Origin: DASZHJ01 sp035604335
Lineage (GTDB): Bacteria > Pseudomonadota > Alphaproteobacteria > ATCC43930 > CGMCC-115725
Reading direction: 5' to 3'
Assembly: GCA_035604335.1 (NCBI GenBank)
Contig: DATNIT010000133.1
Coordinates: 11,108-75,107, forward strand
DNA length: 64,000 nucleotides
The notes beneath the pieces were generated by a model. The model saw only the letters and a list, made by a program, of their open reading frames with translations. It was not told the origin of the DNA and searched no databases. Positions 19,813 to 29,832 of the stretch are shown here, piece by piece (position 1 is the stretch's first letter; every line of letters starts with the position of its first letter). Made by a program: the position numbers and the translations under genes.

Positions 19813-19893
19813 CCGAAGGCTGCCGCGCGGCTGTTGCTCGCGGGAGGCCCGAGCCGGTAACCTCGGGTGACTAGGGCTGGAAGGGGCATCGGG

Positions 19894-21594
19894 ATGACGG
19901 AGCCTCCCGCCCGGCCTTGGCTCAAGAGCTATCCGCCGGGCATCGTCTGGGACGCGAGCTTTCCCGAGCACCCGCTGACGCGCTTGCTCGACGACACGGT
20001 CGAGCGTTTCGGCGAGCGGCCCTGCCTCGACTTCCTCGGCAAGGTCTCGAGCTACCGCGAGATCGGCGATCTCGTGCGCCGCGCGGCGAAAGGGTTCGCC
20101 GCGCTGGGCGTCGGCCCCGGCGTGCGGGTCGGGCTCATGCTGCCGAACACGCCCTATTACGTGATCGCCTATTTCGGCGTGCTGCGCGCGGGCGGCACGG
20201 TCGTGAACATCAACCCGCTCTACGTCGAGCGCGAGATCCGGCAGCTGATCGCAGATGCCGGCTGCGGCATCGTCGTGACGCTCGATCTCAAGCTCACCTA
20301 CGACGTGCTGGAGCGGCTCCGCGACGGCAACCCGCTCAAGACCCTGGTCGTCTGCCCGATGGCGGACATCCTGCCGTTTCCCAAGGACGTGCTCTATCGC
20401 GCGCTGCGCCGCCGCGATCAGGCCGACGTGCCTGCGGATGAGGCGCATGTCGCCTTCGCCGCGCTCGTCGACAACGACGGGTCTTTCGAACCGCCGCCGA
20501 TCGACGCGCTGCGCGACGTGGCGGTGTTGCAATACACCGGCGGCACCACCGGCACGCCCAAGGGCGCCATGCTCAGCCACGCGAACCTGGTCGCCAACGC
20601 GCGCCAATGCATCGCCTGGTTCCCGGACTTCAAGCCCGGCCAGGAGCGGGCCATCGCGGTGCTGCCGTTCTTCCACGTCTTCGCCATGACCGTGGTGATG
20701 AACCTCTCCATCGCCGTGGGCGCTGAGATCGTCCTGCTGCCGCGCTTCGAGCTCAAGGAGCTGCTGAAGACCATTCATCACAAGCGTCCCACCACGTTCC
20801 CCGGCGTGCCGACGCTGTTCACGGCGATCAACAACGCCAAGCACATCGACCGCTACGATCTCACGTCGATCCGCTCCTGCATCTCTGGCGGCGCGCCCTT
20901 GCCGGTGGAGGTGAAGTCCCGGTTCGAGGCCCTGACCGGCTGCGTGCTCGTCGAGGGCTATGGCCTCAGCGAGACCTCGCCGGTGGTCGCCTGCAATCCG
21001 CTGAAGGGCGTCAACAAGCCGGGCGCCGTGGGGCCTCCGATGCCGGGCACCGTGGTCGAGATCGTCTCGGTCGACGAGCCGACCCGCGTGCTGGGACTGG
21101 GCGAGCGCGGCGAGATCCGCGTGCGTGGGCCGCAGGTCATGCTGGGCTATTGGGCGCAGCCGGAGGCCACCGCAGACGTGCTGCGCGGAGGGACGCTGCG
21201 CACGGGCGACATCGGCTATCTCGACGAGGACGGCTACCTCTTCTTGGTCGACCGCATCAAGGACGTCGTCATCGCCGGCGGCTACAAAATCTATCCGCGC
21301 CTGGTGGAGGAGGCGATCTTTCAGCATCCGCAGGTGCGCGAATGCATCGTGATCGGCGTCCCCGACCGCTACCGCGGCCAGACCGTGAAGGCCTTCGTGG
21401 TGCTGCGCGAGGGCGAGCACCTCACGGCCGAGGACCTGACGGAGTTCCTGAAGCAGCGGCTGTCGCCCATCGAGATGCCGAAGCTCATCGAGTTCCGCGA
21501 GAGTCTGCCGCGAACGCTGATCGGCAAGCCCTCGAAGCGGGCGCTCGAGCAGGAAGAAGCCGCGCGGTCGCACGGGCATAAACCCGGGCATTGA
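19894..21594 (+). CDS. fadD: Long-chain-fatty-acid-CoA ligase (FadD type)
   Basis: This 566-residue acyl-adenylate enzyme activates fatty acids to acyl-CoA with ATP. The P-loop YTGGTTGTPKGAMLSH starts at residue 214, VEGYGLSETSPVV and LRTGDIGYLDEDGYLFLVDR give the adenylation core, and the C-terminal lysine lies in SLPRTLIGKPSKRAL. Length and motif order match FadD. The ATG at 19894 is chosen over an in-frame GTG at 19867 because homologues begin with a short hydrophilic stretch and a WLKSYP-type segment. It lies between fadL and the MerR-thiolase genes. Confidence 0.92.
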   Translation: MTEPPARPWLKSYPPGIVWDASFPEHPLTRLLDDTVERFGERPCLDFLGKVSSYREIGDLVRRAAKGFAALGVGPGVRVGLMLPNTPYYVIAYFGVLRAGGTVVNINPLYVEREIRQLIADAGCGIVVTLDLKLTYDVLERLRDGNPLKTLVVCPMADILPFPKDVLYRALRRRDQADVPADEAHVAFAALVDNDGSFEPPPIDALRDVAVLQYTGGTTGTPKGAMLSHANLVANARQCIAWFPDFKPGQERAIAVLPFFHVFAMTVVMNLSIAVGAEIVLLPRFELKELLKTIHHKRPTTFPGVPTLFTAINNAKHIDRYDLTSIRSCISGGAPLPVEVKSRFEALTGCVLVEGYGLSETSPVVACNPLKGVNKPGAVGPPMPGTVVEIVSVDEPTRVLGLGERGEIRVRGPQVMLGYWAQPEATADVLRGGTLRTGDIGYLDEDGYLFLVDRIKDVVIAGGYKIYPRLVEEAIFQHPQVRECIVIGVPDRYRGQTVKAFVVLREGEHLTAEDLTEFLKQRLSPIEMPKLIEFRESLPRTLIGKPSKRALEQEEAARSHGHKPGH

Positions 21595-21716
21595 TGGGCT
21601 TTCTGATCCCTTTTTTATAGTACCAAGTACCGGACTCGGATATTCTCATCCTAGGTGTTCGATCGCGTGCCCGTTGACGCGAGCGCGTCAGATGATTAAC
21701 GTGCGCGGTAGCTCTA

Positions 21717-21730
21717 TTACGTACGCGTGA
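21717..21730. promoter_or_regulatory. Candidate MerR-type operator upstream of the fad regulator
   Basis: TTACGTACGCGTGA is an imperfect palindrome directly before the GTG start at 21735. It lies in a locally AT-richer 140-base gap (21595-21734) that also contains ATTAACGTGCGC. The LiuR-like MerR proteins that control acyl-CoA degradation bind TTTACGTnnACGTAAA-like sites, so this may be an autoregulatory site. The match is only partial. Confidence 0.3.
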
Positions 21731-21734
21731 TACC

Positions 21735-22199
21735 GTGATTTCTGTACAAGCCCCACAGCGGCCGGTCGGCGACGAGGCGGGCCGACTGTATTCCATCGGC
21801 GACCTCGCGACGGAGTTCGGCATCTCTCCGCGGGCGATCCGGTTTTACGAGGATCAGGATCTCTTGCGCCCGCGGCGCATCGGCGGAAACCGGGTCTACG
21901 ATCACCGGGACCGCGCGCGGCTGATCCTGGTCTTGCGCGGCAAGCGGCTCGGGTTCAGCCTTGCCGACATCAAGGAGATACTGGATCTCTACGATGTCGA
22001 TCCCGAGCACGTCGAACAGCTCCGCGTCGCGCTCGACAAGGGGCGGCAGCGGATCGCCGATCTCGAGCGCCAGCGGGCGGAGATTACGGAGGCACTGAGC
22101 GAGCTCAGGGAGCTCGAGGCCATCGTGGTGGCTCGGCTCCAGGAAAAACAGTCACAGGGCGTCGCGCCGGGCGCGCGCCGGGAAGGAGAACCCTCGTGA
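21735..22199 (+). CDS. MerR family transcriptional regulator (LiuR-like)
   Basis: This 154-residue regulator has a MerR winged helix at about 17-85 (YSIGDLATEFGISPRAIRFY) and a dimerisation coiled coil at about 90-140. It lacks the C-terminal cysteines of metal sensors, and FYEDQDLLRPRR is typical of MerR proteins beside acyl-CoA degradation genes. It starts at GTG 21735 and its end overlaps the thiolase start by four bases, so it is co-transcribed with the genes it probably controls. An acyl-CoA-type inducer is inferred from neighbours. Confidence 0.85.
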   Translation: MISVQAPQRPVGDEAGRLYSIGDLATEFGISPRAIRFYEDQDLLRPRRIGGNRVYDHRDRARLILVLRGKRLGFSLADIKEILDLYDVDPEHVEQLRVALDKGRQRIADLERQRAEITEALSELRELEAIVVARLQEKQSQGVAPGARREGEPS

Positions 22200-23332
22200 A
22201 GTCTGTGGTCATCGCGGGCTATGCCCGCTCGCCGTTCCATTTCGCCAAGAAGGGCGCGCTCGCGCGCGTGCGGCCCGACGAGCTCTGCGCCCAGGTGATC
22301 TCGGCGCTCATCGAGCGCACCAAGCTCGACCCGGCGGACATCGAGGACGTGATCGTCGGCTGCGCCATGCCCGAGGGCGAGCAGGGCCTCAACGTGGCGC
22401 GTCTCATCAGCTTCCTCGCGCACCTGCCGATCACGGCGGCGGGCACCACGGTGAACCGGTTCTGCGGCTCCTCCATGCAGTCGATCCACATGGCCGCGGG
22501 CGCGATCCAGCTCGATGCCGGCGAGGCCTTCATCTGCGCGGGGGTCGAATCCATGACCCGCGTGCCCATGGGCGGCTTCAACCCGAGCCCGCATCCCGGC
22601 CTCGCCAAGGATTTTCCCGCGGCCTACATGTCCATGGGCCAGACCGCCGAGAACGTCGCGCGCAAGTATCAGGTGACGCGCCGGGATCAGGACGCGTTCT
22701 CGGTCGCGAGCCACAAGAAGGCCGCGGCGGCCCAGGCCGCCGGCAGGCTCGCGGGCGAGATCGTCGCGATCAAGGCCAAGAACGGTGCCATCGACAAGGA
22801 CGGCTGCATTAGGGCCGACACCTCCGAAGCGGCGCTCGCGGCGCTGCAGCCCGCCTTCGATCAGGCGGGCACGGTCACGGCCGGCACATCGTCTCCGCTC
22901 ACCGACGGCGCCTCCGCGGTGCTGGTCTGCACCGAGGACTACGCCAAGCGCCACAAGCTCGAGCCTCTGGCGCGGCTCAAGTCGATCGCCGTCGCCGGCT
23001 GCGCGCCGGACATCATGGGCATCGGCCCGGTCGCCGCCAGCCAGAAGGCGCTCGCGCGCGCCGGCCTCAAAATCAAGGACATCGACGTCGTCGAGCTCAA
23101 CGAGGCCTTCGCCTCCCAGGCGCTCGCTTGCATGCGCGAGCTCGGCATTCCCGAGGAGAAGGTGAACCTCGACGGCGGCGCCATCGCCCTCGGCCATCCC
23201 CTCGGCGCCACCGGCGCCCGCATCACCGGCAAAGCCGCCCAGCTTCTGAAGCGCGACGGCAAGCACTACGCCCTCGCCACCCAATGCATCGGCGGCGGCC
23301 AAGGCATCGCCACCATTCTCGAGGCGGTGTGA
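22196..23332 (+). CDS. fadA: Acetyl-CoA C-acyltransferase (thiolase, FadA type)
   Basis: This 378-residue thiolase cleaves 3-ketoacyl-CoA to acetyl-CoA and a shortened acyl-CoA. Catalytic residues are Cys90 in NRFCGSSMQ, His334 in GHPLGATGAR and Cys364 in QCIGGGQG. Length is normal. It starts at GTG 22196, overlapping the MerR gene, and is separated from the hydroxyacyl-CoA dehydrogenase gene by a 526-base segment carrying palindromic repeats and a DUF559 remnant. Without that segment the two genes would be adjacent, as in other alphaproteobacterial fad clusters. Confidence 0.93.
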   Translation: MKSVVIAGYARSPFHFAKKGALARVRPDELCAQVISALIERTKLDPADIEDVIVGCAMPEGEQGLNVARLISFLAHLPITAAGTTVNRFCGSSMQSIHMAAGAIQLDAGEAFICAGVESMTRVPMGGFNPSPHPGLAKDFPAAYMSMGQTAENVARKYQVTRRDQDAFSVASHKKAAAAQAAGRLAGEIVAIKAKNGAIDKDGCIRADTSEAALAALQPAFDQAGTVTAGTSSPLTDGASAVLVCTEDYAKRHKLEPLARLKSIAVAGCAPDIMGIGPVAASQKALARAGLKIKDIDVVELNEAFASQALACMRELGIPEEKVNLDGGAIALGHPLGATGARITGKAAQLLKRDGKHYALATQCIGGGQGIATILEAV

Positions 23333-23370
23333 GCTTCATGCTTCCGGTTGAGGGCTATGCTTTGGCCATC

Positions 23371-23414
23371 CCTCTCCGCCCCTTAGGGGCGGAGAGGCAA
23401 GGTGAGGTGGGGCG
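23371..23414. repeat. Palindromic repeat, family A copy 2, left arm
   Basis: A 27-base near-perfect hairpin (CCTCTCCGCCCC-TTA-GGGGCGGAGAGG type, 23371-23397) is followed by GCAAGGTGAGGTGGGGC. The whole unit recurs in inverted orientation at 23792-23835, enclosing the DUF559 pseudogene. Confidence 0.85.
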
Positions 23415-23451
23415 TCGCCACCGCGCACGTGCGTGCCGACGAGCCGCCAAA

Positions 23452-23790
23452 TCAGTCCTTCTCCAGCTCGCGCCGAATAGCCTCGACGACCCCCTCGATG
23501 TTCTCCATCACGTCCGTATTCCAGAACCGGATGACGCGCTAGCCATGTCGCGCCAGCTCCTCGGTGCGGAGATCATCGCTCCGGGAATCCGCGTGCTGGC
23601 CGCCATCGAGCTCGATCGCGAGCTTGCGCGCGGGGCACGCGAAATCGGCGACGCGCCGGCCGATCGGGTGCTGACGGCGGAACTTCCACGGCAGCTTGTT
23701 TTGCCGGAGCGCGTTCCAGAGACGCCACTCGACTTGCGTGGCCTCGCGGCGAAGCCTGCGCGCAGTGATCGTTCGGTCGCGTGGCGGCAC
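23452..23790 (-). pseudogene. DUF559 (Vsr-like endonuclease) gene with an in-frame amber codon
   Basis: Reading from GTG 23790 to TGA 23452 gives 112 codons matching the whole of DUF559, a small PD-(D/E)XK/Vsr-like nuclease family. Visible are EATQVEWRLWNALR, KFRRQHPIGRRVADF, KLAIELDGGQHA with the expected acidic and Gln residues, and a C-terminal RVIRFWNTDVMENIEGVVEA. Codon 84, a conserved Tyr in the usual GYRVIRFWN, is TAG (plus-strand cta at 23539-23541). Everything after it stays in frame and conserved, so the lesion is a single recent substitution or a sequencing error. The gene lies between two inverted palindromic repeats, its start only 2 bases from the right one. The native role of DUF559 is not known. 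Confidence 0.85.
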
Positions 23791-23791
23791 G

Positions 23792-23835
23792 GCCCCATCT
23801 CACCTTGCCTCTCCGCCCCTGAGGGGCGGAGAGGG
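23792..23835. repeat. Palindromic repeat, family A copy 2, right arm
   Basis: GCCCCATCTCACCTTG precedes a hairpin at 23808-23834 centred on CCCCTGAGGGG. It is the reverse complement of the left arm with one or two differences. It ends 23 bases before the next gene start. Confidence 0.85.
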
Positions 23836-23858
23836 AAATCTATAACGGAGCGGGCGGC

Positions 23859-26186
23859 ATGAATCCCATCAAGAAAGTCGCCGTCCTGGGCTCTGGCGTC
23901 ATGGGCGGCGGGATCGCGGCGCACGTGGCGAATGCCGGCCTCGAGGTTGTGCTGCTCGACATCGTGCCGAAGGGTGCGAGCAACCGGAACCAGGTGGCGG
24001 AGGCCGCGATCGCGCGCCTGCTCAAGGCCAACCCTGCGGCCTTCATGCATCCGCGGAACGCGCGGCTGGTGACGCCGGGCAATCTCGAGGACCACCTGCC
24101 GCTGCTGGCGGACTGCGACTGGATCGTCGAGGTCGTGCTGGAGGATCTCGCGGTCAAACGCGCGACCTACGAGAAACTCGAGCGGCACCGCAAGGAGGGC
24201 TCGATCGTCTCCTCCAACACCTCGACCATTCCGCTGCGCGACCTCGTCGAGGGCATGCCCGAGCGCTTCCAGCGCGATTTCTGCATCACGCATTTCTTCA
24301 ATCCACCGCGCTACATGCGCCTGCTGGAGATCGTGCGCGGGGCCAAGACGCGGGCCGACGCGATCGCAGCGCTCGAGGAATTCTGCGACGTACAGCTCGG
24401 CAAGGGCGTCGTGCACGCCAAGGACACGCCGGGCTTCATCGCGAACCGCATCGGCGGCATGTGGCTGCAGGCGGCGGTGGGCGCCGCCATGGATCTCGGC
24501 CTCACCGTCGAGGAGGCCGACGCCATCATGGGCCGGCCCTTCGGTTTCCCGAAGACCGGCGTCTTCGCGCTCCTCGACCTCGTGGGCATCGACCTGATGC
24601 CGCACATAGCCGCGAGCATGCGGCGCACGCTGCCGGCGGACGATCTCTATATCCGCAATCTCCGCGAGCCCGAGCTCATCAAGAAGATGATCGCCGACGG
24701 CTACACCGGCCGGAAGGGCAAGGGCGGCTTCTTCCGCATGACCAAGACCGCGGACGGCGGCCGGGTCCTGGAGGCGATCGACCTCAAGACCGGCCAGTAT
24801 CGCAAGACCGAGGAGCCGCAACTCGAGAGTATCCGCGAGGGCAAGCGCGATCTGCGCGCGGTGCTCGCGCATGCCGACCGCGGCGGCGAGTTCGCGCGGC
24901 GCGTGACCGCGCTGACGCTCGCCTATTCGGCGGCGCTGGTGCCGGAGATCTCCGACGACATCGTCGGCGTCGACGAGGCGATGCGGCTCGGCTACGCCTG
25001 GAAATGGGGGCCGTTCGAGCTCATCGACAAGATCGGCGTCGACGCCGTGATCGCCGGCCTCGACAAAGCCAAGGTCCCCGTGCCGCCGCTGCTGCGGACG
25101 GCGAAGGGACGGACATTCTACCGTGTCGAGAACGGTGTGCTCGACTACCTCGGCACCGACGGCGCCTACAAGCGCGTCGAGCGCCGGCCCGGCGTGCTGC
25201 TGCTGGCGGACGTCAAGCGCAAGTCCAAGCCCGTCGCGCGGAACGGCTCGGCGAGCCTCTGGGACATCGGCGACGGCGTGCTCTGCCTGGAGTTCCACAC
25301 CAAGATGAACGCCCTCGACGGCGACGTCATGGATCTCCTGCAGAAGTCGCTCGACACCGTGAAGCGCACCGCGAAGGCGCTGGTGGTCTACAACGAGGGC
25401 AGCAATTTCTCCGTCGGCGCCAACATCGGCTTGGGCCTGTTCGCCGCGAACCTGGCGCTCTGGCCGCTGATCGAGGAGCTCGAGACCAAGGGCCAGGCGG
25501 TCTACAAGGCGGTCAAATATGCGCCCTTCCCGGTGGTCGCAGCGCCCGCGGGCATGGCGCTGGGCGGCGGCTGCGAGATCGTTTTGCATTCGGCTGCAGT
25601 CCAGGCCCATGCGGAGAGCTACATCGGCCTGGTCGAGACCGGCGTGGGCCTGGTGCCGGGCTGGGGCGGCTGCAAGGAGCTGGTGTTCCGCCACGCGCTC
25701 AATCCCAAGCGTCCGAACGGTCCGCTGCCGCCGGTGGTCGCGGCCTTCGAGACCATCGGCCTCGCCAAGGTCTCGAAATCCGCGGCCGAGGCGCAGGACC
25801 TGCTCCTGCTGCGCCCGGGCGACGGCATCACCATGAACCGCGACCGCCTCCTCGCCGACGCCAAGGCCAAGGCGCTCGCGCTCGCCAAGGACTACCAGCC
25901 GCCGAAGCCGCAGCCGATCAGCCTGCCGGGACCGACCGGCGCCGCCGCGATCGGCCTGGCGCTCGACGATTTCCACCACCAGGGCAAGGCCACCGACTAC
26001 GACATGGTGGTGTCGGCGAAGCTCGCCCACGTGCTCACCGGCGGTGACGCCGACATGCTCGACGAGACCACCGAGGACAAATTGCTGGCGCTGGAGCGCG
26101 AGGCGTTCCTCTCGCTGATCCGCGACCCCCGCACGCTGGCCCGCATCGAGCACATGCTGGAAACGGGGAAGCCGCTGAGGAATTAG
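23859..26186 (+). CDS. 3-hydroxyacyl-CoA dehydrogenase/enoyl-CoA hydratase fusion (FadN/FadB-like)
   Basis: This 775-residue beta-oxidation enzyme has the NAD-binding 3-hydroxyacyl-CoA dehydrogenase first (VAVLGSGVMGGGIAAHVANAG near residues 7-27, then FNPPRYMRLLEIV), two C-terminal dehydrogenase domains, and a crotonase-type hydratase domain at about 450-700. This order is the reverse of E. coli FadB (hydratase first) and matches FadN-like proteins. It catalyses hydration of enoyl-CoA and oxidation to 3-ketoacyl-CoA, feeding the thiolase just upstream. It starts at ATG 23859, immediately after the palindromic repeat. Confidence 0.92.
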   Translation: MNPIKKVAVLGSGVMGGGIAAHVANAGLEVVLLDIVPKGASNRNQVAEAAIARLLKANPAAFMHPRNARLVTPGNLEDHLPLLADCDWIVEVVLEDLAVKRATYEKLERHRKEGSIVSSNTSTIPLRDLVEGMPERFQRDFCITHFFNPPRYMRLLEIVRGAKTRADAIAALEEFCDVQLGKGVVHAKDTPGFIANRIGGMWLQAAVGAAMDLGLTVEEADAIMGRPFGFPKTGVFALLDLVGIDLMPHIAASMRRTLPADDLYIRNLREPELIKKMIADGYTGRKGKGGFFRMTKTADGGRVLEAIDLKTGQYRKTEEPQLESIREGKRDLRAVLAHADRGGEFARRVTALTLAYSAALVPEISDDIVGVDEAMRLGYAWKWGPFELIDKIGVDAVIAGLDKAKVPVPPLLRTAKGRTFYRVENGVLDYLGTDGAYKRVERRPGVLLLADVKRKSKPVARNGSASLWDIGDGVLCLEFHTKMNALDGDVMDLLQKSLDTVKRTAKALVVYNEGSNFSVGANIGLGLFAANLALWPLIEELETKGQAVYKAVKYAPFPVVAAPAGMALGGGCEIVLHSAAVQAHAESYIGLVETGVGLVPGWGGCKELVFRHALNPKRPNGPLPPVVAAFETIGLAKVSKSAAEAQDLLLLRPGDGITMNRDRLLADAKAKALALAKDYQPPKPQPISLPGPTGAAAIGLALDDFHHQGKATDYDMVVSAKLAHVLTGGDADMLDETTEDKLLALEREAFLSLIRDPRTLARIEHMLETGKPLRN

Positions 26187-26229
26187 CGTCGGCCGATGCA
26201 CGCTCCATTCGCCCAGTACCCTCAAACAA

Positions 26230-26372
26230 CCCCTCTCCGCTCCTGGGAGCGGAGAGGATGGGTGAGGTGAGGGACTCACCGGTGGTGGGAATCGTGCGCG
26301 ATCTACCTGTATCGCCGCTGCTGCACCGCCCCACCTCACCTTGCCTCTCCGCCCCTGAGGGGCGGAGAGGGA
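26230..26372. repeat. Paired inverted palindromic element (family A, copy 3)
   Basis: The left arm (26230-26274) is a CCCTCTCCGCTCC-GGGAGCGGAGAGG hairpin with an ATGGGTGAGGTGAGGGAC tail, and the right arm (26328-26372) is in inverted orientation with core CCTCTCCGCCCCTGAGGGGC. About 50 bases of unremarkable sequence separate them. The pair fills the gap before the acyl-CoA dehydrogenase gene and has the same architecture as the copy around the DUF559 gene but without a gene inside. Confidence 0.82.
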
Positions 26373-26397
26373 TTGAAAACGCTGGGAGAGCGTCCCC

Positions 26398-28191
<1,794 letters not shown>

Positions 28192-28391
28192 GCACGGTGT
28201 TCAAGAGATTTCGCAGCTAAGACTCTAATTTGAGAACATGTCGTGGAGCGACTCACCAGAGTTCGTTTTGGAACCGTAAGCGGCTGTCACTCGCAGAGAG
28301 AGAGAGAACTTGTGGAAGGTGACGCGTCATTTCGCTTGGATCGTCGCCCTTTCAACTGGAACGCGTCACGAGAGTTGCATCGCGCAATGAC

Positions 28392-28691
28392 CTAATTCTC
28401 GAACCGAACATCGAGTAACTTCCAATGATCATGCGAAGTGCGCTGGAGGTGGTCTACGAACCGGGCGACCAGTTCCCACGCGAACTCTAACACCCGCTTC
28501 CGCGCCTCCCAGTGGATCGAGAACACGAGTTCGCCATGACGGCTCCTCGCGGCGACTTCGTCGAGCGCACGAAAACTCTCTCGCGTTATATGCAAGGCTG
28601 CGCACATAGCCACTTCGCCTTCAGACCACCGCTTCTTATGATGCCGAATCGCTGGTGGATCGAAGTACCGACGTACGGCTTCGGCTGCCAT
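28392..28691 (-). CDS. Hypothetical protein in a low-GC patch
   Basis: A 99-residue frame rich in Trp, His and Arg (MAAEAVRRYFDPPAIRHHKK at the start) has a plausible helical pattern and no recognisable family. There is no clear ribosome-binding site before the ATG at 28691, and a TTG at 28805 would add 38 residues. Base composition around it (28192-28860) is visibly more AT-rich than the flanking fad genes and includes a short GA microsatellite near 28300. It may be a transferred gene or a chance frame. Confidence 0.35.
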   Translation of the reverse strand: MAAEAVRRYFDPPAIRHHKKRWSEGEVAMCAALHITRESFRALDEVAARSRHGELVFSIHWEARKRVLEFAWELVARFVDHLQRTSHDHWKLLDVRFEN

Positions 28692-28742
28692 ACGACAGTA
28701 CTCGAACGTGCGGCGCGGATATCGGACAGCCAATAAAATCGG

Positions 28743-28764
28743 GGTCAGAGTGGAATTTCGTCGC
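28743..28764. repeat. 22-base direct repeat, left copy
   Basis: GGTCAGAG-T-GGA-A-TTTC-G-TCGC; the same sequence with three substitutions (19 of 22 identical) recurs at 29446-29467 in the same orientation. The two copies flank the small membrane protein gene. Confidence 0.65.
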
Positions 28765-28891
28765 GTAGTTGAGCCGTTACTCGCGGCGGACGTAGCTTGC
28801 CCCAAGCGGAGCGATCGGGCGCGCGCGAAAAACAGATTAAAGGTATTTCATAACCACGGCGTGAGCACCGCGGGAGAGCCTTTTCTGACCG

Positions 28892-29320
28892 CTAGCCTGC
28901 GATCGGATGCTGCACCAACAGATAAATTCCAACTAGGGAAAACGCCGCGGCACCAAGAAAGAAGAGCTGAAAGACCGTAATCGCGTGCGGCCACTGCGTG
29001 ACCTTCGGATTTTCGAACACCGTGACGTAGCTCGGGGGATGCCAGTCCTTCAGCGCATCCAGGTAGATCCCGATGATCTGTCCCAGCCGCCACATGATCA
29101 AAAAGAAACCGACGTTCATAATGCACGCAAGCGCCAGGAACAAATAGCCAAACGCCGGTATGCTCTTGGTCTGCAGAACGCCGAACCAAAGGCCCCCGGT
29201 TATGGTGATCGCCAGTGCCGGTATCTGGTATGTAACTGGTATGAGCGCCCTCACATGCTGAAAGTTCTGCTCGTAGGAAATCCTCTCGCGCAGTAGTGCC
29301 TCGTTACACCCTTCAGGCAT
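28892..29320 (-). CDS. Small membrane protein of unknown function
   Basis: This 142-residue protein starts at ATG 29320 behind GGGAGGGAG, a strong ribosome-binding site. A hydrophilic N-terminus (about 1-27) is followed by three hydrophobic segments near 32-50, 55-75 and 115-138, with a soluble loop around DALKDWHPPSYVTVFENPKV between the second and third. No family is recognised. Composition is lower in GC than its surroundings, and it lies between two imperfect 22-base direct repeats, which suggests arrival by transfer. The open frame continues upstream to 29683 but that part is low-complexity and antisense to the racemase remnant. Confidence 0.7.
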   Translation of the reverse strand: MPEGCNEALLRERISYEQNFQHVRALIPVTYQIPALAITITGGLWFGVLQTKSIPAFGYLFLALACIMNVGFFLIMWRLGQIIGIYLDALKDWHPPSYVTVFENPKVTQWPHAITVFQLFFLGAAAFSLVGIYLLVQHPIAG

Positions 29321-29445
29321 GACTCCCTCCCTAGCGTCGGTGCTCCTATCGCTTGCGATGCATGTTGCTTTTTTCGTTGAAAGGTCGGGCCCAAGGAGAA
29401 ATTCTATCGATCCCGCCGCTTCTGTCCAAGTGTTGAGAAAAACAC

Positions 29446-29467
29446 GGTCAGAGCGGAGTTTCCTCGC
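29446..29467. repeat. 22-base direct repeat, right copy
   Basis: Matches 28743-28764 at 19 of 22 positions in the same orientation; it lies 20 bases before the racemase remnant. Confidence 0.65.
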
Positions 29468-29488
29468 CTCATTGATCATCATCACCCC

Positions 29489-29608
29489 ATGCCCCAACAC
29501 ATCGGCATCGTCGCCTGCTCCGCCGAGGGCGCGGCGCTGCTCGGGCCGCATGGGCATCCCGAGGCGTCCATGCACACGCACTCGCTGGCGAAGTACGTGG
29601 CTGCCTCG
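29489..29608 (+). pseudogene. Internally deleted aspartate/glutamate-type racemase remnant
   Basis: From ATG 29489 the frame reads MPQHIGIVACSAEGAAL, the N-terminus of an Asp/Glu racemase family with the catalytic Cys in VACSAEG, and then jumps directly to LLGPHGHPEASMHTHSLAKY, which in intact relatives follows after roughly a dozen more residues. After residue 40 similarity stops and the frame becomes Arg-rich and non-homologous, ending at 29728. A full protein would need about 230 residues. The gene is therefore a small 5' relic with an in-frame deletion. Family recognition is from memory of homologues. Confidence 0.6.
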
Positions 29609-29832
29609 AGCGCGGCGACCGGGCGGGGATGGGCGAGCCGGTGCGGGCGGCGCTGCGGCGCGCGGTCGAGGATGCGGTGCCAACGGACGTGTCTCGGCAA
29701 CGCGCGAGAGTCCCCCACCGATCCCTAAAATTTGAGGCGATTGTTTTGGCTCGCGGTGTCATCGCGGGCTCGAAGCCTTTAGCGTGTCTCCCTGCGGACC
29801 AGCGATATTCGGCGGCTGAGAGGGCAAGAGCC

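Noticed and set aside
28892..29320. Toxin, holin or immunity role for the small three-helix membrane protein
   Set aside because: No motif or neighbour supports it; size and topology alone are not enough.
29629..29832. Upstream extension of the 79-residue small protein
   Set aside because: The added residues are Arg/Pro-rich and overlap the racemase remnant in another frame; a ribosome-binding site precedes ATG 29833.
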